In this document: positions 23,242 through 33,123 of the stretch, in pieces
Position numbering within the stretch: the first letter of the stretch is position 1
How the letters are laid out: each line of letters opens with the position of its first letter
Source of the DNA: Flavobacteriaceae bacterium PS02337
Lineage (GTDB): Bacteria; Bacteroidota; Bacteroidia; Flavobacteriales; Flavobacteriaceae
Reading direction: 5' to 3'
Assembly (NCBI GenBank): GCA_029959285.1
Contig: JASCOE010000001.1
Span: 849,724 to 913,723, forward strand
DNA length: 64,000 bases
Notes under the pieces: model-generated
The model's database searches: none
Seen by the model: only the letters and a program-made list of their open reading frames with translations
What the model was told of the DNA's origin: nothing
Position numbers and translations under genes: made by a program

Positions 23242-23838
23242 TTAGAAAGGGAGTTTATCAGCGAAAGCTTTAATATCCTCTTTCATATCTTGTAAATAAT
23301 CAATGTCGTCAAAACCATTAACCATGTTATTCTTTTTGTATCCGTTGATAGCAAAAGATTCTTGCTGACCAGTAGATAATAAAGTAATAGTTTGGTTTGG
23401 AAGATTGATTTCTAATTCTGTTTTAGGATCGGCTTCAATTGCTTTGAAAATAGTTTCAGCAAATTCAGGGCTGATTTGAACTGGTAAAACACCAATATTC
23501 AAACAGTTTCCTTTGAAGATATCAGCAAAGAAACTAGAAACTACAGCTCTAAAACCGTAATCGTAAACTGCCCAAGCAGCGTGCTCTCTTGAAGATCCAG
23601 AACCGAAGTTTTTTCCTCCAACAAGAATTTTTCCGCTATAAGTTGAATCGTTTAAAACGAAATCAGCTTTTGGAGTATCGTCTCCATTATATCTCCAGTC
23701 TCTAAAAAGGTTATCTCCAAAACCTTCACGTTTTGTAGCTTTTAAGAAACGAGCTGGGATGATTTGATCTGTATCGACGTTCTCAATTGGCAGTGGCACT
23801 GCACTGCTGGTAAGTATAGTAAATTTATCGTATGCCAT
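23242..23838 (-). CDS. leuD: 3-isopropylmalate dehydratase small subunit
   Basis: 198 residues. Aconitase swivel domain with PLPIENVDTDQIIPARFLK and the conserved NFGSGSSREHAAWAVYDYGF segment. It pairs with LeuC to isomerise 2- to 3-isopropylmalate (and citramalate to methylmalate). Same strand as leuC, 110 bp after it. Confidence 0.96.
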   Translation of the reverse strand: MAYDKFTILTSSAVPLPIENVDTDQIIPARFLKATKREGFGDNLFRDWRYNGDDTPKADFVLNDSTYSGKILVGGKNFGSGSSREHAAWAVYDYGFRAVVSSFFADIFKGNCLNIGVLPVQISPEFAETIFKAIEADPKTELEINLPNQTITLLSTGQQESFAINGYKKNNMVNGFDDIDYLQDMKEDIKAFADKLPF

Positions 23839-23853
23839 TTTTGTTTTTGCTTT

Positions 23854-23941
23854 AGGCTGTAGGCTATAAGCTTTAGGCTTTTTCTACAGCATTGTTTTTG
23901 TATTGAATTTTTAGCTTAAAGCCTATTGCTTAAAGCTTACA
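23854..23941. repeat. Inverted repeat between leuC and leuD
   Basis: GCTGTAGGCTATAAGCTTTAGGCTTT on the left faces AAAGCCTATTGCTTAAAGCTTACAGC on the right, an imperfect inverted repeat of about 25 bp. Non-coding spacer, apparently of the dispersed palindrome class. Confidence 0.6.
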
Positions 23942-23948
23942 GCGAGAA

Positions 23949-25343
23949 TTAAAAAAGCTCTCTCGGATCTGTTAGTTTTCCAGTAACAGCAGCAGCGGCA
24001 GCCATAATTGGACTTGCTAAAAGCGTTCTTGAACCAGGACCTTGACGACCTTCAAAGTTTCTGTTTGAAGTACTTACAGCATATTTTCCAGCAGGAACTT
24101 TATCATCATTCATTGCTAAACAAGCAGAACAACCCGGCTGACGTAATACGAAACCAGCTTCAGTTAAAATATCTAAAATTCCTTCTTCTTTAATCTGCGC
24201 TTCAACAACGTGAGAACCCGGAACTAACCAAGCCGTAACATTGTCTGCTTTTTTTCTTCCTTTTACAATTTCAGCGAAAGCTCTAAAATCTTCAATACGT
24301 CCGTTTGTACAACTTCCTAAGAAAACATAATCGATTTGTTTTCCGATCATTACATCGTCTTCATTGAAGCCCATGTAAGCCAAAGATTTTTTGTAAGTTT
24401 CCTCACCACCTTCAACTTGGTTAGCATTCGGAATATGTTTTGTGATACCAATTCCCATTCCAGGGTTTGTACCATAAGTAATCATTGGTTCGATGTCTTC
24501 AGCCTTGATGTTTAATTCAGCATCAAACACAGCGTCAGCATCCGTTTTTAAAGTTTTCCAGTATTCAACAGCTTTTGTCCAAGCTTCTCCTTTTGGAGCA
24601 TAAAGTCTTCCTTCAAGGAAATCAAAAGTAGTTTGGTCAGGAGCAATCATTCCTCCACGAGCACCCATTTCGATACTTAAGTTACAAACTGTCATACGAC
24701 CTTCCATAGTCATGTTTTCAAAAACATCACCAGCATATTCAACAAAATATCCTGTTCCTCCAGAAGTAGTTAACTGAGCAATAATATAAAGTGCAACGTC
24801 TTTTGGACCAACACCTTTGCTCAATTGACCGTTTACGTTGATACGCATTTTCTTTGGTTTAGGTTGCATAATACATTGCGTAGAAAGCACCATCTCAACC
24901 TCAGAAGTTCCGATACCAAAAGCGATAGCTCCAAAAGCACCGTGAGTAGACGTGTGAGAATCTCCACATACAATAGTAGCACCTGGCAAAGTAATTCCGT
25001 TTTCAGGACCAACTACGTGTACAATTCCATTTTTTTGGTGACCTAATCCCCAGTGCGAAATTCCGTATTCGTTAGCATTATCTTCAAGAGCTTGAAGCTG
25101 ATTTGCAGAAAGCGGATCTTGAACTGGTAAATGTTGGTTTATGGTTGGTGTATTGTGATCTGCGGTTGCAAAAGTACGTTGTGGGTATAAAACGTTAACG
25201 CCTCTTGATTTTAATCCTAAAAAAGCAACAGGACTCGTAACTTCATGAATGAAATGACGGTCAATAAAAAACACATCTGGTCCATCTTCAATTTTACGCA
25301 CAACATGTGAATCCCATACTTTGTCAAATAATGTCTTACTCAT
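23949..25343 (-). CDS. leuC: 3-isopropylmalate dehydratase large subunit
   Basis: 464 residues. Aconitase-type [4Fe-4S] hydro-lyase. The cluster cysteines are in [10 protein letters not shown] and in [14 protein letters not shown] (two Cys). [15 protein letters not shown] and [19 protein letters not shown] are diagnostic of LeuC. It forms the dehydratase with LeuD. First gene of the leuCD-cimA-leuB group, behind a good promoter and a short leader. Confidence 0.97.
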   Translation of the reverse strand: MSKTLFDKVWDSHVVRKIEDGPDVFFIDRHFIHEVTSPVAFLGLKSRGVNVLYPQRTFATADHNTPTINQHLPVQDPLSANQLQALEDNANEYGISHWGLGHQKNGIVHVVGPENGITLPGATIVCGDSHTSTHGAFGAIAFGIGTSEVEMVLSTQCIMQPKPKKMRINVNGQLSKGVGPKDVALYIIAQLTTSGGTGYFVEYAGDVFENMTMEGRMTVCNLSIEMGARGGMIAPDQTTFDFLEGRLYAPKGEAWTKAVEYWKTLKTDADAVFDAELNIKAEDIEPMITYGTNPGMGIGITKHIPNANQVEGGEETYKKSLAYMGFNEDDVMIGKQIDYVFLGSCTNGRIEDFRAFAEIVKGRKKADNVTAWLVPGSHVVEAQIKEEGILDILTEAGFVLRQPGCSACLAMNDDKVPAGKYAVSTSNRNFEGRQGPGSRTLLASPIMAAAAAVTGKLTDPRELF

Positions 25344-25407
25344 TTTTATTTTTTTTAATTGTAATTTCTATAACTACAGCAATTTCCTGTTCATTATAAT
25401 AGCAAAA

Positions 25408-25437
25408 CAAAAGTAAAAAAAGATGCAAAAGCGTCAA
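25408..25437 (-). promoter_or_regulatory. Promoter of the leuC operon
   Basis: On the minus strand TTG (25437-25435), a 19-bp spacer and TACTTTTG (25415-25408), both consensus. The transcript leader would be about 60 nt, which leaves little space for an attenuator. Confidence 0.6.
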
Positions 25438-25891
25438 TTTCGATATTTCATTATATACGATACCCAAACTAATTTACAAATTGCTAAACGGCTTTTGCGC
25501 ATTAAATTTTGAAAGAAAAATGATAAAGAAATTGATTTAATTTTTTCTTTTCGGCTTTAATTTTCCTTGTTTGTTTTTTGTTTTAATAGTTTGCAAATTT
25601 ATCTCATAATTACTATAAAATATAAGAATTTAATTGAAAAAATCTAACAAATTAAATAAAAATAGTAATAATTGTTAGTTTTGATTTATTTGCGGAAAGA
25701 ACACTTTTTAGGTTTTTTAAAGCTTTTAAAAGAGTTTTTTTGGCGTTATTTAGATTCAATAAATGATCAAAATACTACGACATCCAAGAAGTGTTTTTTT
25801 ATGAAATTTTATGATTTTTAAGAGAAAAACTGACGAATAAATAAGAATGTTATTTTAAGAAATTATCCATTTTCTTTCTCCAAAAAAAGCG

Positions 25892-25899
25892 TAAATTTG
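25892..25899 (+). promoter_or_regulatory. -7 element upstream of dnaE
   Basis: TAAATTTG, an exact TAnnTTTG match, about 108 bp before the dnaE start. Confidence 0.4.
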
Positions 25900-26007
25900 A
25901 ATTCCTCCGATTTTTCATTTCGCATTTTGTTATGTTTCATGTTGTCAATGTTTTGCAATGTGTAAGATTTGGAATTTTGGATTTTAAAATTTGACTTTTA
26001 CAACTCT

Positions 26008-29000
26008 ATGTATTTAATATTCGATACCGAAACCACAGGATTACCAAAACGCTGGGATGCCCCGATTACCGATTCTGATAACTGGCCTCGCTGTATACAG
26101 ATTGCGTGGCAGCTTCATGACGAAATGGGACAGCTTATCGAGCATCAGGATTATTTGGTAAAACCAGAAGGATTTAATATTCCGTATGATGCCGAGCGTA
26201 TTCACGGAATTTCTACTGAATTGGCTGAAGCCGATGGAATCACTTTGGCCGAAGTTTTAGAGAAATTCAATATTGCTTTAAGCAAAACTAAATTCATCGT
26301 TGGGCAGAATTTAGGTTTCGACGTTAATATTATGGGAGCCGAATTCCATAGAATGGGAGTGGAGTCTCAAATGAGTTCAATGCCCGTTTTGGATACGTGT
26401 ACCGAAGTTACAGCATCGTTGTTACAACTTCCTGGAGGTCGTGGAGGAAAATTCAAATTGCCAACTTTGACCGAATTACACAGCTATCTTTTCGATCAGC
26501 CTTTCGCGGAAGCGCACAACGCAACTGCCGACGTTGAAGCAACTACGCGTTGTTTCTTGGAATTGGTTAGAAGAGAAGTTTTTACTAAAGAAGAACTAGA
26601 CGTTCCGAAAGAATATTTCAAAGAATTTCAAGAAAGAAATCCACAGGAATTTCCTTTAATCGGTTTAAAACACATCAACTTAAAAGCGGCTTCTGACAAA
26701 ATCAGAGAGCAGCTTAAAGCTTTAGCTGGAGAAGGGCAACAAAATGTTGTTTCAGAAGAAGATAAAGCCGATTTCAAAGCGGCAAAATTTGCACATTTAC
26801 ACAATCACACACAGTTTTCGGTACTTCAATCGACTATCGGAATTGGAAATATTGTTGCAGCCGCAGCCAAAAACGGAATGCCAGCTGTTGCAATGACGGA
26901 TACTGGAAACATGATGGGGGCTTTTCACTTCGTGAGCGCCGTTATGAACCACAATAAAGCGGCTTCTGGAAAAAATAAAGCTTTGGTTGAAGCTGGAGAA
27001 GAACCAACAGAAACCGAAGTAAAACCAATTGTTGGTTGTGAATTTAATATCTGCGAAAATCATTTAGACAAAAGCAAAAAGGACAACGGTTATCAAGTTG
27101 TTTTGATGGCTAAAAATAAAGCAGGTTATCACAACTTGGCTAAAATGGCTTCGATTGCTTATACTGACGGATTTTATTATGTTCCGAGGATTGATCGCAA
27201 GATTGTAGAGCAATACAAAGGTGATATTATGGTTTTGTCTGGGAATTTATATGGAGAAATTCCAAGTAAAATCCTGAACATCGGTGAAAATCAAGCCGAA
27301 GAAGCACTGATTTGGTGGAAGGAGCAATTTGGTGAAGATTTCTATCTAGAAGTAATGCGTCATAATCAGGAAGATGAAAATCGTGTAAACAAAACCCTGA
27401 TTGAATTTTCGCAAAAGCATAATGTCAAATTAATTGCGACTAATAATACTTATTATTTAAATAAAGAAGATGCTAATGCGCACGATATTTTACTTTGTGT
27501 AAAAGATGGTGAAAAGCAGGCAACACCTATCGGACGTGGTCGCGGTTATCGCTACGGACTTCCGAATCAGGAATATTATTTCAAGTCGGAAGCAGAGATG
27601 AAAAAGCTCTTCGCCGATTTGCCTGAAGCGATTATCAACATTCAGGAAGTTATTGATAAAGTTGAAGGGTATTCGCTTTACCGTGATGTATTGCTTCCAA
27701 AATTTGATATTCCAGAGGAATTTGTTGATCCAGAAGATGAAAAAGATAATGGTGTTCGCGGTGAAAATGCTTATTTGCGAGACCTTACAATGCGAGGAGC
27801 AGAAAGAAGATACGGCGAAATTACAGCATCTATCCAGGAACGTTTGGATTTTGAATTATTGACCATTTCGAATTCTGGATATCCAGGTTACTTTTTGATT
27901 GTACAGGATTTCATCGCCGAAGCAAGAAAAATGGATGTGTCTGTTGGTCCCGGTCGTGGATCTGCAGCTGGTTCAGCCGTTGCGTATTGCCTCGGAATTA
28001 CCAATATTGACCCAATTAAATATGACTTACTTTTTGAGCGTTTCCTAAATCCTGACCGTGTATCGATGCCCGATATTGATATCGACTTTGATGATGAGGG
28101 TCGTGGTCGCGTTATGGAATACGTAATCAACAAATACGGTCAAAAACAAGTAGCACAGATTATCACTTATGGTAAAATGGCAACTAAATCGGCGATTCGT
28201 GATACGGCTCGTGTATTGGATTTGCCATTATTTGAGGCTGATAGAATTGCAAAACTGATTCCGGGAATGATGCCGTCAAAATGGAATTTGGCGCGTTTCA
28301 TTTCAGAAAGTGAAGATGAGGTTAAAAAAGCCCTTCGTTCAGACGAATTTGATAATGTAAAAGAGTTAATCGCCATTGCCAATGAAGATGATTTGGCAGG
28401 AGAAACCATTCAGCAGGCAAAAATTCTGGAAGGATCGATGCGTAATACGGGAATTCACGCCTGTGGAGTAATCATTACACCATCGGATATTACGAATTAT
28501 GTTCCCGTGACAACGGCAAAAGATTCAGATTTATATGTAACTCAGTTCGATAACTCGGTTGCTGAAAGTGCCGGATTGCTGAAAATGGACTTCTTGGGTC
28601 TGAAGACTCTAACGCTGATAAAAGATACCGTAAAACTGGTAAAATATAGAACTGGAAAAGAATTAGATCCAGACACATTCCCAATTGATGATGAAGAAAC
28701 GTATGCGCTTTTCCAAAGAGGTGAAACCGTTGGAATCTTCCAATACGAGTCGCCTGGAATGCAGAAATACATGAAAGACCTGAAGCCAACGGTTTTTGGA
28801 GATTTAATTGCCATGAATGCACTTTATCGTCCGGGACCTTTGGAGTATATTCCGTCTTTCGTTCGAAGAAAAAATGGAGACGAAGAGATCAAATACGATT
28901 TAGATGCCTGCGCCGAATATTTATCAGAGACGTACGGAATTACAGTTTACCAAGAGCAGGTAATGCTTTTGTCTCAATCTTTGGCAGGATTTACAAAGGG

Positions 29001-30543
29001 TGAGGCCGACGTTTTACGTAAAGCGATGGGTAAAAAACAAAAAGACGTACTGGACAAAATGAAGCCAAAGTTCGTAGAACAAGCGGCACAAAAAGGTCAC
29101 GATGCAAAAGTTCTGGAGAAAATCTGGAAGGACTGGGAAGCTTTTGCGAGTTATGCCTTCAACAAATCGCACTCGACTTGTTATGCATGGATTGCGTACC
29201 AAACTGCTTATTTGAAAGCGCATTATCCTGCCGAATATATGGCAGCGGTACTTTCGAATAACATGAATGATATCAAACAAGTTTCGTTCTTTATGGAAGA
29301 ATGTAAACGTATGGGATTACAAGTTCTTGGACCAGACGTAAACGAATCCTATTATAAATTTACGGTAAACGACGATTACGCAGTTCGCTTTGGAATGGGA
29401 GCGATTAAAGGAGTAGGTTCTGGAGCCGTTGAAACGATCGTAGCAAATAGAAAAGACGGAAGATATAAATCCATTTTTGATTTGGCGCAACGAATTGATT
29501 TGCGTGCAGCCAATAAAAAAGCGATTGAAAACTTAGTACTTGCTGGTGGCTTCGACTCTTTTGAAGGAACAACCAGAGCACAATATTTTCATGATGATGG
29601 CGACGGAATTACATTTTATGAAAAAGCAATTCGGTATGGATCAAAGTTTCAGGAAAATGAAAATTCATCACAAGTAAGTTTGTTTGGAGAAGCAAGCGAA
29701 GTGCAGATTGCAGAGCCAATTATTCCTGCATGTGAAGATTGGAGTACGATGGAGAAACTGGCGAAAGAAAAAGAAGTTGTCGGAATCTACATTTCAGGAC
29801 ATCCGCTTGATGATTTTAGATTTGAGATGAAATACTTCTGCAACGCACGTTTAGAAGCGTTGAAAAGTATGAATGAATATGTTGGTAAAAATCTAAATTT
29901 TGCCGGAATCATCAATAACGTGCAGCATCGTGTCGCCAAAAACGGGAAAGGCTGGGCAGTATTCAATCTAGAAGGATATGACGAAAGTTATGAGTTTAAG
30001 ATTTTTGGAGAAGAATATTTAAAATTCCGTCATTTCCTGATTCAGAATAATTTTGCCTACTTAAAAATAGTGATCAAAGATGGTTGGGTAAATCATGATA
30101 CAGGTAAAAAATCAGATCCAAGAATGCAGTTTGTTGAGATCCGACAATTGCAGGATATTTTGGAAGCTTTCGCTAAAAAGCTAATTGTTTTGTTGAATAT
30201 TAAAGATCTTCAAGCTGAATTTATTCATAGATTAAGTCATTTATTTAATGAAAATAAAGGTGATAATTCTGTGACTTTTGAAATTATGGAATTAGAAAAA
30301 ATCAAGCGACTCGTTGAGGTAGAAACACCAACCGATTTTGAAGCCGAAGATGCTGTTTTTGAATCTGAAAATGAAAATGAGGATAGTGCAATGGAAGACG
30401 CTAAAATTCAAGAAGTAAATGAAGTGGAAGAAATAAAAGTAGTAACCAAATTAACCATGCCTAGCCGTCGATTAAAAGTGAGAATTTCTACTGAGTTATT
30501 GCAGGAATTAGAGAAAATGCAGATTAATTTTAAACTGAACTAA
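26008..30543 (+). CDS. dnaE: DNA polymerase III alpha subunit with fused DEDDh exonuclease
   Basis: 1511 residues from the ATG at 26008 (MYLIFDTETTGLPKRWDAPI); a TTG further upstream would add a meaningless 13-residue tail. Residues 1-190 form a DEDDh 3'-5' exonuclease: FDTETTG, GQNLGFDVN, and HNATADVEAT supply the acidic and His residues. Then come the PHP domain (HLHNHTQFSVLQS), the C-family polymerase core with the catalytic PDIDIDFDDEGRGRV, the (HhH)2 region (GMGAIKGVGSGAVETI) and an OB fold near 1300-1400. It is the replicative polymerase with proofreading on the same chain, as in other Bacteroidota. It ends with an acidic linker and a short C-terminal piece. Confidence 0.95.
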   Translation: MYLIFDTETTGLPKRWDAPITDSDNWPRCIQIAWQLHDEMGQLIEHQDYLVKPEGFNIPYDAERIHGISTELAEADGITLAEVLEKFNIALSKTKFIVGQNLGFDVNIMGAEFHRMGVESQMSSMPVLDTCTEVTASLLQLPGGRGGKFKLPTLTELHSYLFDQPFAEAHNATADVEATTRCFLELVRREVFTKEELDVPKEYFKEFQERNPQEFPLIGLKHINLKAASDKIREQLKALAGEGQQNVVSEEDKADFKAAKFAHLHNHTQFSVLQSTIGIGNIVAAAAKNGMPAVAMTDTGNMMGAFHFVSAVMNHNKAASGKNKALVEAGEEPTETEVKPIVGCEFNICENHLDKSKKDNGYQVVLMAKNKAGYHNLAKMASIAYTDGFYYVPRIDRKIVEQYKGDIMVLSGNLYGEIPSKILNIGENQAEEALIWWKEQFGEDFYLEVMRHNQEDENRVNKTLIEFSQKHNVKLIATNNTYYLNKEDANAHDILLCVKDGEKQATPIGRGRGYRYGLPNQEYYFKSEAEMKKLFADLPEAIINIQEVIDKVEGYSLYRDVLLPKFDIPEEFVDPEDEKDNGVRGENAYLRDLTMRGAERRYGEITASIQERLDFELLTISNSGYPGYFLIVQDFIAEARKMDVSVGPGRGSAAGSAVAYCLGITNIDPIKYDLLFERFLNPDRVSMPDIDIDFDDEGRGRVMEYVINKYGQKQVAQIITYGKMATKSAIRDTARVLDLPLFEADRIAKLIPGMMPSKWNLARFISESEDEVKKALRSDEFDNVKELIAIANEDDLAGETIQQAKILEGSMRNTGIHACGVIITPSDITNYVPVTTAKDSDLYVTQFDNSVAESAGLLKMDFLGLKTLTLIKDTVKLVKYRTGKELDPDTFPIDDEETYALFQRGETVGIFQYESPGMQKYMKDLKPTVFGDLIAMNALYRPGPLEYIPSFVRRKNGDEEIKYDLDACAEYLSETYGITVYQEQVMLLSQSLAGFTKGEADVLRKAMGKKQKDVLDKMKPKFVEQAAQKGHDAKVLEKIWKDWEAFASYAFNKSHSTCYAWIAYQTAYLKAHYPAEYMAAVLSNNMNDIKQVSFFMEECKRMGLQVLGPDVNESYYKFTVNDDYAVRFGMGAIKGVGSGAVETIVANRKDGRYKSIFDLAQRIDLRAANKKAIENLVLAGGFDSFEGTTRAQYFHDDGDGITFYEKAIRYGSKFQENENSSQVSLFGEASEVQIAEPIIPACEDWSTMEKLAKEKEVVGIYISGHPLDDFRFEMKYFCNARLEALKSMNEYVGKNLNFAGIINNVQHRVAKNGKGWAVFNLEGYDESYEFKIFGEEYLKFRHFLIQNNFAYLKIVIKDGWVNHDTGKKSDPRMQFVEIRQLQDILEAFAKKLIVLLNIKDLQAEFIHRLSHLFNENKGDNSVTFEIMELEKIKRLVEVETPTDFEAEDAVFESENENEDSAMEDAKIQEVNEVEEIKVVTKLTMPSRRLKVRISTELLQELEKMQINFKLN

Positions 30544-30660
30544 AAATTTAACAGTTAAATTTTAAACAGATGTTAATTTTTTGTGTTAAAAATATGCACG
30601 CATAATAGTTTTTTAGTAATATTGCCCAAAATTACAACGATTTCGTTCCAAGTCTAACTT

Positions 30661-30700
30661 TACAAACTTAAGAATATGTTAAAAATGCTCTAAGTTTGTA
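30661..30700 (+). promoter_or_regulatory. Promoter of the outer-membrane protein gene overlapped by a palindrome
   Basis: TACAAACTTA (30661-30670) and TAAGTTTGTA (30691-30700) are a perfect 10-bp inverted repeat 20 bp apart. The right arm contains the -7 element TAAGTTTG (30691-30698). A dimeric repressor bound here would cover the promoter; alternatively it is chance in AT-rich DNA. Confidence 0.5.
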
Positions 30701-30721
30701 TAAATCAATTAAATCAAAATT

Positions 30722-31687
30722 ATGAAAAAGAACCTATTTTTATTAGGAATGCTAGTGTGCTCTATGGCAACAATGGCGCAAACAGAAAAAGCAGACAAAC
30801 CAGAAAGCTGGTATTTTAAATTAGGTGCATCTTATTTTAACCAAACAGCTTCAACAGAATTTCCGGTTGTTGGAGGACAATTGCCAAATAGAGATGTTTA
30901 TGCTGGTACTTTAACAAATAATAAATTGGTTTCAAGAGAAAGTGTTACAGGTTCTTTTGGACAAGGTTTTAGAAGTGGAATTACTGCTGGATACCGCTTT
31001 TCTACTCGTTTAGGAGTTGAGATGTCTGCAAATTACTATGTAAGTAATGAAAAAACAATGGCTCAAACAACAAACAGATTAGCTTCTTATAACCCAACTA
31101 CAACTGTTGCTACTTATGTAAACTTTACAGCTGAAGGAGAAATCAAAGCTTTTGATTTAGCGCCAGCAATTGTAATGTTCTTAGGTGAAGCACATGGTTT
31201 TGAACCTTATACTAAAGTGGGAGTTATTGTTCCTGTGCATGGTACATTAGATATAAAGACAAATAGAGAATATATTAGTTTCGTAGGAGCAAATCAAGTT
31301 GCTAAAACTGATGCATACTCGAAAGATGTTGTAAAACCAAATCCAACTTTAGGTTTTATGGCAACTTTAGGAACTTCATATAAATTAGGAAAACATATTT
31401 CCGCTTTCGCTGAATTAGAGTATCGTAACTTTACAGTTCACGGAAAAACTAAAGAAACTACAGCATATACTGAAAACGGTGTAGATAAGTTAAATGAAAC
31501 AACTACATTTAGAGCGGCGTCATATTCTGCAATTCATACAAATTATGTAGATAAATTAGATACAAATTCTAATAATGCTCTAACTAATCCAAACGGTGTT
31601 GATACAACAAAACCAATGGATGAATTAAGTTCTTATGTTGGAATTTCTGGATTAGGATTAACTTTAGGTTTAAAATACAGTCTATAA
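30722..31687 (+). CDS. Outer-membrane beta-barrel protein
   Basis: 321 residues. Cleavable signal peptide ending MATMAQ; the mature part is an OmpA-N/porin-like barrel with alternating strands (GITAGYRFSTRLGVEMSANY) and a final strand LGLTLGLKYSL with terminal hydrophobic residues as expected for BAM recognition. Long Thr/Asn-rich loops. The ligand is unknown. Monocistronic, with its own palindrome-overlapped promoter and terminator. Confidence 0.82.
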   Translation: MKKNLFLLGMLVCSMATMAQTEKADKPESWYFKLGASYFNQTASTEFPVVGGQLPNRDVYAGTLTNNKLVSRESVTGSFGQGFRSGITAGYRFSTRLGVEMSANYYVSNEKTMAQTTNRLASYNPTTTVATYVNFTAEGEIKAFDLAPAIVMFLGEAHGFEPYTKVGVIVPVHGTLDIKTNREYISFVGANQVAKTDAYSKDVVKPNPTLGFMATLGTSYKLGKHISAFAELEYRNFTVHGKTKETTAYTENGVDKLNETTTFRAASYSAIHTNYVDKLDTNSNNALTNPNGVDTTKPMDELSSYVGISGLGLTLGLKYSL

Positions 31688-31713
31688 TTTTTTATAGCGT
31701 TTATAGTTTTTTG

Positions 31714-31745
31714 AAAAAAGGATATTCGATAGAATATCCTTTTTT
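31714..31745 (+). terminator. Intrinsic terminator after the outer-membrane protein gene
   Basis: AAAAAAGGATATTC-GATA-GAATATCCTTTTTT, a 14-bp stem with T-run. Confidence 0.9.
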
Positions 31746-31756
31746 TTTGAACTTTA

Positions 31757-31860
31757 TTTGTCATCCTGACGAAGGAAGGATCACACTAGAAGATCGACAA
31801 AGATTTACAATTTTGATTGCGGAGTTTTATGTGTGATCCTTCCTTCGTCAGGATGACAAA
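31757..31860. repeat. Dispersed long palindrome, GTCATCCTGA type, copy 1
   Basis: The 30-bp arms (31757-31786 and 31831-31860) are perfectly complementary; the left arm begins TTTGTCATCCTGACGAAGGA. A second copy with the same layout lies at 62184-62283. No coding content. The sequence family is common between Bacteroidota genes. Confidence 0.85.
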
Positions 31861-31912
31861 ATTATGTAAATAGCACTCGCTCTTCGACTTTGCTCAGAGT
31901 GAGAATGCTATG

Positions 31913-32908
31913 CTAAGATTTAGATTCTCTAAACTCTTTCAAAACTTCATCAATAACCCAAGTCGTTCTTGCGCCAGAAATTCCTTTTGATGGAGAAGCA
32001 TTTTCTTCACCTAAAAGTTCCGCCATTACGGTTTCTATAAAAGGCTGCTGAATATGAAGTGGATTTTCTATTGTAATGCTTTCTTTTTCTCCATTCGCAT
32101 ATTGAATATGAATGGGATCATTTCCAAAAGTGGAGAACGAAATTTTACCTTTATCTCCCACAATTTCGGTATTATCATAACGCTCAAAACTAGCAAAATT
32201 CCATAAACCAGAACCATGAATTCCATTTTCAAATAAGAATGACATTGAGACAGCATCTTCAGCTGGATATGCTTGTAATTGAGAAGTAGCATGTCCGCGA
32301 ACAGATTTTATCGGACCTAATACAAAATCTAGAAAATCTAAAGTGTGACAAGCCAAATCAACAAAAATTCCGCCTCCTGAAATATGTGGTAAAACTGTCC
32401 ACGGAAGATTAATTTCGTCGTCGTAACGTGCTTCAAATGGATGATATAAAACAGAATTTACGTGTCGTATAGTTCCTAGTTTTCCTTCATTAATAATTTC
32501 TTTAATTTTTAGAAAACGAGGTAAACCTCTTCTGTAATAAGCAACAAATAATGGAACATTGTGTTCTTTACAGGCAGAAATCATTTCGTTGCATTCTTCA
32601 AAAGTCAGTGCCATTGGTTTTTCAACATAAACTGGTTTTCCAGCTTTAGCGCATAAAATAGTATATTCTTTATGAGAAGATGGAGGAGTAGCAATATAAA
32701 CAGCATCAACTTCTGGATCATTGATTAAATCTTCAGCATTTGAATACCATTTCGGAACGTTATGGCGTTTGGCGTAATCTTCAGCAAGAGCTGCATCTCT
32801 TCGCATAACAGCAACTAAAGCAGAATTCGGAGCTTTCTGAAAAGCTGGTCCGCTTTTTACTTCGGTTACGTTTCCACAGCCGATAATTCCCCATTTTATA
32901 ATTTTCAT
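31913..32908 (-). CDS. Gfo/Idh/MocA-family oxidoreductase
   Basis: 331 residues. N-terminal Rossmann fold with GIIGCGNVTEVKSGPAF, the family motif EKPMA (about residue 96), and the C-terminal alpha/beta domain with HTLDFLDFVLGP. It is an NAD(P)-dependent dehydrogenase on a sugar, inositol or related compound; the substrate is not deducible. No signal peptide, so cytoplasmic. Monocistronic. Confidence 0.9.
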   Translation of the reverse strand: MKIIKWGIIGCGNVTEVKSGPAFQKAPNSALVAVMRRDAALAEDYAKRHNVPKWYSNAEDLINDPEVDAVYIATPPSSHKEYTILCAKAGKPVYVEKPMALTFEECNEMISACKEHNVPLFVAYYRRGLPRFLKIKEIINEGKLGTIRHVNSVLYHPFEARYDDEINLPWTVLPHISGGGIFVDLACHTLDFLDFVLGPIKSVRGHATSQLQAYPAEDAVSMSFLFENGIHGSGLWNFASFERYDNTEIVGDKGKISFSTFGNDPIHIQYANGEKESITIENPLHIQQPFIETVMAELLGEENASPSKGISGARTTWVIDEVLKEFRESKS

Positions 32909-32928
32909 GGTTTAAGTTTTAAGTTTCT

Positions 32929-32936
32929 CAAATTTA
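32929..32936 (-). promoter_or_regulatory. -7 element of the oxidoreductase gene
   Basis: The minus strand reads TAAATTTG, an exact match, 21 bp before the start codon. Confidence 0.45.
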
Positions 32937-32945
32937 AAAAGGTTT

Positions 32946-33100
32946 GCCACGAATTACACTAATTTCCATGAATTATTTTTTGAAGTTTAGCCACAGATTA
33001 AAATGATTTTCACAGATTAATAAAAATCATTTTAATCCTTTTAATCTGTGGCAAAAAAATAAAGCCACAAATTCACAAAATAAATTCGTGAATTCGTGGC
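32946..33100. repeat. Nested palindromic spacer (GCCACGAATT / GCCACAGATTAAAA)
   Basis: The outer arms GCCACGAATT (32946-32955) and AATTCGTGGC (33091-33100) enclose the inner arms GCCACAGATTAAAA (32990-33003) and TTTTAATCTGTGGC (33039-33052). Related arms occur at 39685-39819, 58390-58412 and 59856-59935. Confidence 0.85.
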
Positions 33101-33123
33101 TAAAAAAAACTTAGATTAAAGTC

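Larger units (their letters stand above)
25344..26007. other. 664-bp divergent intergenic region between leuC and dnaE
   Basis: No gene, tRNA or recognisable riboswitch. It contains the leuC promoter (25408-25437) and a likely dnaE promoter (25892-25899). The rest is AT-rich DNA with no strong hairpin that I could see. Confidence 0.6.

Noticed and set aside
25344-25407. Leucine attenuator or riboswitch in the leuC leader
   Set aside because: The predicted leader is only about 60 nt, with no run of Leu/Ile/Val codons and no terminator hairpin.
25969-26007. Upstream TTG start for dnaE
   Set aside because: It would add 13 residues ahead of the exonuclease start MYLIFDTETTG; the ATG at 26008 fits the family.
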